A stretch of 6,956 bases of DNA from an uncultured Campylobacter sp. GTDB taxonomy: Bacteria > Campylobacterota > Campylobacteria > Campylobacterales > Campylobacteraceae. Numbering within the stretch: the stretch's first letter is position 1; the number at the start of each line of letters is the position of its first letter. A model generated the notes under the pieces. It was not told the origin of the DNA. It did no database searches and saw only the letters and a list, made by a program, of their open reading frames with translations. Positions 1-5,735 of the stretch are shown here, piece by piece. The position numbers and the translations under genes are program-made. Location of the stretch: NCBI RefSeq assembly GCF_938030815.1, contig NZ_CALHII010000155.1, positions 1 to 6,956 of the forward strand. The letters run 5' to 3'.

Positions 1-244
1 TAGCGGCGTGATCGCATTTTTGCTCGTGATTATCGTGCTCGGTGCGGTGGTCGCAAACAACGTAGAAACGCTTAAAATTTTAAACACCGACGATACCGAG
101 GCGCTTGGGATGATTATTTTTACGAAATATCTGGCGATTTTCGAGCTTGCAGCCGTGATGCTGCTTGTGGCGATGATCTGCGCTATCGTGCTTGCGCATA
201 AGCAGATGGACGCGAGCCTGAGCTACGAAGAGAGCGAGGGGTAA
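1..244 (+). CDS. nuoJ: NADH-quinone oxidoreductase subunit J, 3' part (5' end outside window)
   Basis: This is the C-terminal 80 or so residues of NuoJ, a membrane-arm subunit of complex I that packs with NuoK, NuoA and NuoH at the start of the proton-translocating chain. The first full codon begins at base 2, and the frame is open to the window start, so the GTG at 8 is an internal Val and not the start. Two hydrophobic segments are visible: the one opening with IAFLLVIIVLGAVVANN and a later one around YLAIFELAAVMLLVAMICAIVLA. A short charged tail ending SYEESEG follows. The GxxxFxxYLxxFExAxxLLLxAxxxAxxLA-like pattern is the usual NuoJ C-terminus. The N-terminal half, including the TM3 region with its conserved tyrosine, is not in the window. 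The TAA is followed after one base by the nuoK start. Identity rests on this pattern plus the gene order J-K-L-M-N. Confidence 0.93.
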   Translation, partial: SGVIAFLLVIIVLGAVVANNVETLKILNTDDTEALGMIIFTKYLAIFELAAVMLLVAMICAIVLAHKQMDASLSYEESEG

Positions 245-245
245 A

Positions 246-569
246 ATGGGTCTAAATCACTATCTGATCGTTGCTGTGATGATGTTTGGGCTCGGGCTTG
301 CGGGTATGATGAAGCGAAGAAATTTGATAATGCTCTTCTTTTCGAGCGAAATTTTATTAAACGCCGCAAATTTGGCCCTCGTCGCCGTGGCGAAATTTTA
401 CGACAACATAAACGGCGAAATTTTTGCGCTTTTCATCGTCGCAATCGCTGCGAGCGAGATGGCCGTGGGGCTTGGACTACTCATCTTGTGGTATAAGAAA
501 ACGGGCAGTATCGAACTTGACAGCTTCGTAAATTTTAAAAATCCTTCCAAGGATGGACCGGATGCTTGA
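246..569 (+). CDS. nuoK: NADH-quinone oxidoreductase subunit K
   Basis: NuoK is the small three-helix subunit of complex I, homologous to MrpC, which carries part of the proton path between the quinone site and the antiporter-like subunits. The product is 107 residues, against about 100 in E. coli. Three membrane segments are seen, at roughly 5-22, 27-50 and 58-83. The two membrane glutamates needed for coupling in E. coli (Glu36, Glu72) are at Glu35 (SSEILLNAANL) and Glu71 (AASEMAVGL). A basic cytoplasmic loop, KRRN at 23-26, matches the Arg25/Arg26 loop. A GAGGGG stretch ending at 241, inside the last nuoJ codons, is a plausible ribosome binding site. The C-terminal tail (about 90-107) is a little longer than in E. 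coli and overlaps the start of nuoL. The gene is intact, and family assignment is very secure. Confidence 0.97.
   Translation: MGLNHYLIVAVMMFGLGLAGMMKRRNLIMLFFSSEILLNAANLALVAVAKFYDNINGEIFALFIVAIAASEMAVGLGLLILWYKKTGSIELDSFVNFKNPSKDGPDA
549..553 (+). promoter_or_regulatory. Ribosome binding site that decides the nuoL start
   Basis: AAGGA lies inside the end of nuoK, 8 bases before the ATG at 562. For the alternative ATG at 553 it would overlap the start codon itself. The later start is therefore preferred for nuoL. Confidence 0.6.
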
Positions 570-2409
570 TACCGTTTTTGTATGGCTCTTAATCGCCCTT
601 TTCGCACCGCTTGCCTCGGCGATCTTCGCAGGCGTTTTCATTCGCGCCAAAGATAAGATGTTTATTGGCGTAGTCTGCTCAGCGCTGGTGATTTTAAGTA
701 CTATCGCGTCGCTTGCTTTGATGGAGCTCATCTCTGACAACCGCCTAATCAGCGTAAGCTTAGCCGATTTCATAAGCACCGGATTTTTGGACGCAAAATT
801 TAGCTTTCTTATCGATAGCGTAAGTGCGGTGATGATGGTGGTCGTGGGCATCGTTTCCAGCGTAGTGCACGTGTACTCGATCTACTATATGTGGGATGAT
901 GAAAACTTCGCTAAATTTTTCAGCTTCCTGGGGCTTTTCGTATTTTCGATGCTGGTTTTGGTAACGAGCGATAATTTTTTAGGGCTTTTCATCGGCTGGG
1001 AGGGGGTCGGACTCTGCTCGTGGCTGCTAATAGGCTTTTGGTATGATAGGAGCAATTACAGCTGGTGCGCCAACGAAGCTTTCATAATGAACCGCATCGC
1101 AGATCTTGGGATGTTGCTTGGAATTTTTTTGATCTATTTAAATTTTGGCTCGTTGCGCTACGAGGTGGTGTTTGCGAACGCAGCGAGCTTGGAGCCTGAA
1201 ATTTTAACTCTGATCGCAGCACTTTTATTTATCGGTGCGATGGGCAAGAGCGCGCAGTTTCCGTTCCATACCTGGCTTGCCGACGCGATGGCGGGTCCGA
1301 CGCCCGTGTCCGCGCTCATTCACGCAGCGACTATGGTTACGGCGGGCGTTTATCTGGTAATCCGCGCAAACGCGATTTTCGCGCTCGCGCCAGAAGTAAG
1401 TGGCTTTATCGTCTGCCTAGGCGCTTTCGTGGCGGTCTTTGCGGCATCGATGGCGCTGGTTCATAACGATCTTAAAAAAATCATCGCCTACTCCACGCTT
1501 TCGCAGCTTGGCTATATGTTCGTGGCTGCGGGGCTCGGGGCGTATTGGATCGCGCTATTTCATCTGGCGACGCACGCGTTTTTCAAAGCGCTTCTATTTT
1601 TGGGAGCGGGCAACGTAATGCACGCGATGAAGGATGATCTAAATATCCAAAATATGGGCGGATTATATAAGTTTATGCGACCTACGGCGATTTTAATGTG
1701 CATAGGCTCGCTCGCGCTTTGCGGATTTTATCCGTTCGCGGGCTTTTTTTCAAAAGATAAAATTTTAGAAGCGGCGTGGAGCGCGGACGCGTATTTTATC
1801 TGGGCGCTGCTGTTTGCGGGCGCTGCGATGACGACGTTTTACAGCGTGCGTCTGATAATGCTCGTGTTTTTCGGCAAGCAAAATTTTACCCACCATCCGC
1901 ACGAGGCGAAAGGCTTCGCCCTTATCTCGATGGGCGTGTTAGCCGTGCCTGCGGTGATCGCGGGCTTTTTCGAGCACGATTTTGCGGAGTTCGTGCTTAG
2001 CATACTTCCGGGCTTTAAAGCTTCGATCCCGCACGGCGTGGAGGTAATTTTGATCGCCATAACGCTAGCGATGATAAGCGCGGTAGCGATCGGCACGATT
2101 TGGACATACAGCAAGGGCAAATTTAGCCAAAATTTAAAGAGTTGCAAATTTTATAAAATTTTGATCGCGCAGTATTTTATCCCGCAAATTTACGAGCGCG
2201 TGATCGTGCGCGGATACGCTAAGCTTAGCGAGATCTGCGCTAAATGCGACGGCGCGATCATAGACGCCAGCGTCGATCTGATCGCTCGCGTGGCGGTAAA
2301 AAGCGGCGAAGGGGCGGATCGCGCGAGCAATAGCGGAGATTTGAGCGCAAATTTAAGGTGGATGGTTTTGGGATCTTTCATTTTGCTGATTTTGGCGTTT
2401 GCGCTGTGA
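562..2409 (+). CDS. nuoL: NADH-quinone oxidoreductase subunit L
   Basis: NuoL is the distal antiporter-like proton pump of complex I, related to MrpA. The product is 615 residues from ATG 562 (E. coli has 613); an in-frame ATG at 553 would add MDR but has no properly spaced ribosome binding site. About sixteen membrane segments are expected, and the hydrophobicity fits. Key residues are visible with the preferred numbering: Glu147 in GWEGVGLCSWLLIGFW (TM5), Lys229 in MGKSAQFPFHTWL, His254 in SALIHAATMV, His338 and Lys342 in HLATHAFFKALLFL, and Lys398 in FFSKDKILEAAW (TM12). Several fall at exactly the E. coli numbers. The C-terminal part (about 515-615) contains the FYKILIAQYFIPQIYERV stretch, then an amphipathic region and a last hydrophobic helix, as expected for the lateral helix HL and TM16 that brace NuoM and NuoN. 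It overlaps nuoK by 8 bp, and its TGA is inside the nuoM ribosome binding site region. Intact. Confidence 0.97.
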   Translation: MLDTVFVWLLIALFAPLASAIFAGVFIRAKDKMFIGVVCSALVILSTIASLALMELISDNRLISVSLADFISTGFLDAKFSFLIDSVSAVMMVVVGIVSSVVHVYSIYYMWDDENFAKFFSFLGLFVFSMLVLVTSDNFLGLFIGWEGVGLCSWLLIGFWYDRSNYSWCANEAFIMNRIADLGMLLGIFLIYLNFGSLRYEVVFANAASLEPEILTLIAALLFIGAMGKSAQFPFHTWLADAMAGPTPVSALIHAATMVTAGVYLVIRANAIFALAPEVSGFIVCLGAFVAVFAASMALVHNDLKKIIAYSTLSQLGYMFVAAGLGAYWIALFHLATHAFFKALLFLGAGNVMHAMKDDLNIQNMGGLYKFMRPTAILMCIGSLALCGFYPFAGFFSKDKILEAAWSADAYFIWALLFAGAAMTTFYSVRLIMLVFFGKQNFTHHPHEAKGFALISMGVLAVPAVIAGFFEHDFAEFVLSILPGFKASIPHGVEVILIAITLAMISAVAIGTIWTYSKGKFSQNLKSCKFYKILIAQYFIPQIYERVIVRGYAKLSEICAKCDGAIIDASVDLIARVAVKSGEGADRASNSGDLSANLRWMVLGSFILLILAFAL

Positions 2410-2411
2410 GG
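2408..2411 (+). promoter_or_regulatory. Ribosome binding site that decides the nuoM start
   Basis: GAGG, overlapping the nuoL stop codon, sits 5 bases before the ATG at 2417. This supports 2417 over the in-frame TTG at 2399 and GTG at 2411. The overlap with the stop fits translational coupling of nuoL and nuoM. Confidence 0.6.
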
Positions 2412-2416
2412 TGGGC

Positions 2417-3946
2417 ATGGAATACTTTTTAAGTTTGGTTATATTTTTTCCGGCGGTAGCTGCGGTTTTAGGCTTTTTGATCGACGAAGCGAGCATCAAG
2501 ACCTACGCCGTTACGATGAGCTTTATAGAGTTCGTGCTTTCGCTCGTTTTGTGGATACTCTACGAGCCGGTGGACGGCATCGCGTTTAGCGTGCTGCACC
2601 CTTTTATAAGCGAATACGGCATCAACTACTTCATCGGCGTGGACGGAATTTCGCTGTTTTTAGTGATCCTAAGCACGCTGGTTACATTTTTGGCGCTGCT
2701 TAGTCTAAGCATTAAAGAGCGCACCAAAAATTTAATCATCTGCATTCTGTTTTTAGAGATGACGATGGTGGGCGTTTTTGTGGCGCTGGATGCGATTTTG
2801 TTTTACATCTTTTGGGAGCTTTCGCTCATTCCGATGCTCTACATAATCGGCGCATGGGGCAGCGGCAAGAGAATTTACGCCGCGGTGAAATTTTTCATCT
2901 ACACCTTTCTAGGTTCGATGTTTCTACTCGTAGGACTCGTAGCGATGAGCTATTTCTATCACGAGGCTACGGGCGAGTATAGCTTTAATATCCTAAACTG
3001 GCAGAACTTGTCGCTGCCGCTTAGTACGCAAATTCCTCTATTTTTGGCATTTTCGGTCGCTTTTGCGATCAAGACGCCTTGCTTTCCTTTTCATACCTGG
3101 CTTCCGTACGCGCACGGGCAGGCCCCTACGATAGGCTCGGTTCTGCTTGCCGCGGTGCTTCTTAAGATGGGCATCTACGGCTTTGTGCGATTTTCGCTGC
3201 CGCTATTTCCCGACGCGAGCGTGCATTTTAGCGGGATGATGTGCGCCGTAGCGATCGTTATGATCATCTATGCGAGCTTCATCGCCTTTGCGCAGAAGGA
3301 TATCAAACAGGTTATCGCGTATAGCTCGATTGCGCATATGGGCGTAATAATGCTTGGAATTTTTTCAATGAGCCGCGAAGGAATGAGCGGCGCGGTATTT
3401 TTGATGATAAGCCACGGCATAGTAAGCGGCGGGCTCTTTATGCTCGTAGGCTTTTTATATGACCGCAGGCATACGAAGCTTTTCAGCGAGTTCGGCGGGC
3501 TTGCGCGAGTGATGCCGCTTTATGCGTTTTGTTTTTGCGTCGTGCTGCTAGGCTCGATAGGCCTCCCACTTACGATCGGCTTCGTGGGAGAATTCTTAAG
3601 CCTTGCGGGGATTTTTAAAATAAGCTTTAGCTATGCGCTTTTGGGCGGGCTCGGCATCATAATGGGCGCAATCTATTCGATGAATCTTTATAAAAAGACC
3701 TTCTTCGGCGCGCTCGTGCATGAGGAGAATAAAAAGCTAAGCGATCTAAACAGAACCGAGCTTTGCTCTATCGTCCCGATCTGCGTGCTGGTGGTAGTGC
3801 TCGGCGTCGCGCCGAATCTGATGCTAAAAAGTATCGAGCCCAGCGTGACGCAAAGCCTTGAGCTGATGTTTAATAAAGCCTCTCAAACCGCGACTCGTGC
3901 CTATATGGAAAAAGCAAATTTTAAGGTAAGAAGCGATGCAAAATAA
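2417..3946 (+). CDS. nuoM: NADH-quinone oxidoreductase subunit M
   Basis: NuoM is the middle antiporter-like proton pump of the complex I membrane arm, related to MrpD. From ATG 2417 the product is 509 residues, the same as in E. coli, with MEYFLSLVIFFPAVAAVLGF as the first membrane helix. Conserved charged residues are Glu134 (FYIFWELSLIPMLYIIG, TM5), Lys219 (FAIKTPCFPFHTWLPYAH, broken helix TM7), Lys250 (LLAAVLLKMGIYG, TM8), His333 (LMISHGIVSGGLFML) and Glu392 (GLPLTIGFVGEFL, TM12). They correspond to E. coli Glu144, Lys234, Lys265, His348 and Glu407, and the spacing among the last four is identical. The motif KDIKQVIAYSSIAHMG is also typical. An upstream TTG at 2399 would add six residues inside nuoL and lacks a ribosome binding site. 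The last 11 bases overlap nuoN. Intact, ordinary family member. Confidence 0.97.
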   Translation: MEYFLSLVIFFPAVAAVLGFLIDEASIKTYAVTMSFIEFVLSLVLWILYEPVDGIAFSVLHPFISEYGINYFIGVDGISLFLVILSTLVTFLALLSLSIKERTKNLIICILFLEMTMVGVFVALDAILFYIFWELSLIPMLYIIGAWGSGKRIYAAVKFFIYTFLGSMFLLVGLVAMSYFYHEATGEYSFNILNWQNLSLPLSTQIPLFLAFSVAFAIKTPCFPFHTWLPYAHGQAPTIGSVLLAAVLLKMGIYGFVRFSLPLFPDASVHFSGMMCAVAIVMIIYASFIAFAQKDIKQVIAYSSIAHMGVIMLGIFSMSREGMSGAVFLMISHGIVSGGLFMLVGFLYDRRHTKLFSEFGGLARVMPLYAFCFCVVLLGSIGLPLTIGFVGEFLSLAGIFKISFSYALLGGLGIIMGAIYSMNLYKKTFFGALVHEENKKLSDLNRTELCSIVPICVLVVVLGVAPNLMLKSIEPSVTQSLELMFNKASQTATRAYMEKANFKVRSDAK

Positions 3947-5711
3947 TCTTTTAAATTTAGCCTCGATCGCGCCTATGGCGATACTCGGAGGATTTGCCCT
4001 GCTGATGCTCGCAGTTTCGCTTTTTGCGCGCACGTTATCGTATAAATTTTACGCCGTCATCACAATACTAGCTCTAGCTCTCGGCTTCGGGCTCGTTTTT
4101 GGATACAACAGCGGCATACGCGGGCTTTTCGACGTGATGCTGGTGGACGGAATCGCGACGCTATCGATGCTTATCATGCTCGCAGGCTCGATATTTTTCA
4201 TCTTTCTATCTTTGGGTGCAAGAAGCGCGCACGAGTACCACACGGCGGAGTTTTTCGTGTTGTTTTTATTCGTGCTCGTGGGCTATGAGTTTATGGTCGC
4301 GAGCGAAAATTTAATGATGATCCTCGTTGGGCTTGAGACGGGCTCGCTGGCGCTTTATACGCTAATCGCGCTGCATAATCGCGCCAGATCGATCGAAGCG
4401 GCGCTAAAATACTTCATAATGGGCGCGCTGGGATCGGGCTTTTTCGCATTCGGCGCGGCGATGTTTTTTCTATCGACCGGCTCTATGGAAATTTCAAATA
4501 TCGCACAGATCGCCAAGAGTTCAAATTTACAAACCAACGTCCTGCTTTTCGCCGCCTGCTCATTTATGATCGTCTCGATAGGATTTAAGCTCTCGCTGAT
4601 CCCGTTTCACACCTGGACGCCCGACGTTTACGAGGGTGCGAGCTCCGCTATGGCAGGCTTTTTGTCCGTCGTGCCCAAGATCGCGGGCTTTGTCGTGGCG
4701 ATCAGGCTGTTTGAAGCTCTGGGAAGCATCGGCGTGCAGTGGCTAAACATCGTACTCTACGCCGTTGCGGTGCTTACGATGAGCTTAGCGAACCTTATGG
4801 CGCTCGTGCAGCGCGACGTCAAGCGGATGCTGGCTTTCAGCTCCGTTTCGCACGCGGGCTTCGTGCTTTGCGCGATCGTGATCGGCTCGACGCAGGCAAA
4901 CGCCGCACTTTTCACCTACTGGATACTATATGCCGTAGCAAATCTCGGTGCGTTTGCATTCGTCTGGTGCGTGCGGCAAAGGCGCGCCCGCTCGTTAAAT
5001 TTAAAATTTAAAACCCAAAACCCCGCTTTAAATTTAAACGCAAACGGCGAGAGCTCTATCTCAAACGCAAAGCTCTCTTTTTCGCAAAATCACGAGCCGA
5101 GTTTTGTCGGGGAGTTAAATTTAGGCGCGAGCTGGCAAGATTCAGCCTGCGCCGAGTGGAGCGTTAAAGCGAGTGAGCTAAATTCTAAAGCAGGCGAGCA
5201 AAATTTTAAAGCGAGCGAGCTCGGCGCGGAAGCGAGCCTTTTCGGCACTGAAGCTTGCGAGCCAGGCGCCGAAATTTGCGAGCAAAGCTCCAAGTTCGCG
5301 GCTCGCTTCGAGCATCCGTTTGAGAAATTTGACGGTCTGATCCACACCCATCCGCTCTTTGCGCTATGCGCGGCGATCTTTATGCTCTCGCTTGCGGGCA
5401 TTCCGCCGTTTAGCGTGTTTTGGGGCAAGATGTATCTGCTAAGCGCCGCGGTCAATTCGGGCTACTTTGCCCTCGCCGTTATCATGGCGGTAAATAGCGC
5501 GCTCGCACTGTACTACTATCTGCGCCTCATCGTGCGTATGTTTTTGCACGAGCCGCGAGAGGACGCGGAGCTTGACGGCTCGCTGAGCGCGGTTTCGGTG
5601 CAGATAAAATTTGCCGTCGTGCTAGCTAGCGTGGCGTGCGTGTTGGCGCCGTTTTTAGTGAAATTCCTAACCGGCGCGGTAAATAATTTCGTCTTTTTAA
5701 GCGGGTATTAA
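3936..5711 (+). CDS. nuoN: NADH-quinone oxidoreductase subunit N with a ~100-residue hydrophilic insert
   Basis: NuoN is the antiporter-like proton pump nearest NuoK in complex I, related to MrpD. The product is 591 residues against 485 in E. coli. Conserved residues are Glu134 (LVGLETGSLALYTLIAL), Lys218 (GFKLSLIPFHTWTPDVY), Lys248 (SVVPKIAGF) and Lys498 (GIPPFSVFWGKMYLL), equivalent to E. coli Glu133, Lys217, Lys247 and Lys395. The first three differ by one position, but the last is shifted by 103, which places about 102 extra residues between TM8 and TM12. The extra sequence is roughly residues 350-458, right after a helix ending FAFVWCVRQRR and before HPFEKFDGLIHTHP. It is polar, rich in Ala, Ser, Glu, Asn and Lys, and partly repetitive. 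The Arg-rich flank and the known topology suggest a cytoplasmic loop. The ATG overlaps nuoM by 11 bp, with AAGG at 3923-3926 as a possible ribosome binding site. The frame is unbroken through the insert. Confidence 0.96.
   Translation: MQNNLLNLASIAPMAILGGFALLMLAVSLFARTLSYKFYAVITILALALGFGLVFGYNSGIRGLFDVMLVDGIATLSMLIMLAGSIFFIFLSLGARSAHEYHTAEFFVLFLFVLVGYEFMVASENLMMILVGLETGSLALYTLIALHNRARSIEAALKYFIMGALGSGFFAFGAAMFFLSTGSMEISNIAQIAKSSNLQTNVLLFAACSFMIVSIGFKLSLIPFHTWTPDVYEGASSAMAGFLSVVPKIAGFVVAIRLFEALGSIGVQWLNIVLYAVAVLTMSLANLMALVQRDVKRMLAFSSVSHAGFVLCAIVIGSTQANAALFTYWILYAVANLGAFAFVWCVRQRRARSLNLKFKTQNPALNLNANGESSISNAKLSFSQNHEPSFVGELNLGASWQDSACAEWSVKASELNSKAGEQNFKASELGAEASLFGTEACEPGAEICEQSSKFAARFEHPFEKFDGLIHTHPLFALCAAIFMLSLAGIPPFSVFWGKMYLLSAAVNSGYFALAVIMAVNSALALYYYLRLIVRMFLHEPREDAELDGSLSAVSVQIKFAVVLASVACVLAPFLVKFLTGAVNNFVFLSGY
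4983..5309 (+). other. Low-complexity insert within nuoN, in frame
   Basis: Approximate extent of the coding insert (NuoN residues about 350-458) that separates two well conserved membrane regions. The first half is Asn/Leu/Ser/Lys-rich and uses the 9-mer TTAAATTTA three times (4995, 5028, 5115), each time encoding Leu-Asn-Leu. The second half holds the 21-nt tandem repeat. It contains three cysteines (405, 441, 448) and no hydrophobic segment long enough for a membrane helix. No intein splice motifs, transposase fragment or terminal inverted repeats were seen. Borders are estimated from where conserved NuoN sequence stops and resumes, so they may be off by several residues. Confidence 0.8.
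5166..5291 (+). repeat. Six degenerate 21-nt tandem repeats encoding heptapeptides in NuoN
   Basis: Six in-frame units run without gaps. They encode KASELNS, KAGEQNF, KASELGA, EASLFGT, EACEPGA and EICEQSS (NuoN residues 411-452). The consensus is (K/E)A(S/G/C)E(L/Q)xx. The repeat is visible at DNA level too: units 1 and 3 share 12 of their first 13 bases, and the word GCGAGCAAA occurs at 5194 and 5278, exactly four units apart. The residues just before (ACAEWSV, from 5145) could be a seventh, more decayed unit. The pattern suggests past tandem duplication followed by divergence. Confidence 0.75.
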
Positions 5712-5735
5712 GAGTTATTTTTTTAAGCGAATGAG

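Noticed and set aside
8..10. GTG at 8 as a start codon for a short 78-residue protein
   Set aside because: The frame is open to the window edge and the sequence is the C-terminal half of NuoJ, so it is an internal valine.
477..851. 124-residue minus-strand open frame over nuoK/nuoL
   Set aside because: Complement of highly conserved complex I coding sequence, with no recognisable domain. The same applies to the other minus-strand frames at 398-607, 1839-2147, 2190-2381, 3824-4033, 4049-4243 and 4355-4537.
3563..3590. Inverted repeat CTCCCAC...GTGGGAG (7-bp stem, 14-nt loop) in nuoM
   Set aside because: It lies in the codons for the conserved GLPLTIGFVGEFL segment, is not followed by a T-run, and is most simply a coding coincidence.
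4739..5011. Alternative plus-strand frames at 1776-2000 and 4739-5011
   Set aside because: They are out-of-frame readings of nuoL and nuoN with Arg/Ala-rich composition typical of frame shadows.
4983..5309. NuoN insert as an intein, a mobile element or a gene fusion
   Set aside because: No Cys/Ser start with His-Asn end of an intein, no terminal inverted repeats, no transposase motifs and no folded-domain signature. It looks like low-complexity expansion.
5090..5455. 121-residue open frame on the minus strand across the nuoN insert
   Set aside because: It lies wholly within nuoN, its repeats are just the complement of the 21-nt repeat, and it has no known domain. The plus frame continues into conserved NuoN on both sides.
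5680..5687. TAAATAAT as a -10 promoter element for the downstream gene
   Set aside because: One AT-rich match inside nuoN without a supporting upstream element. Such words are frequent here, so it cannot be called from sequence alone.
5718..5724. Run of seven T after nuoN as a transcription terminator
   Set aside because: No G+C-rich hairpin directly precedes it. The CCGGCGCGG at about 5671 is too far away and does not form a good stem.
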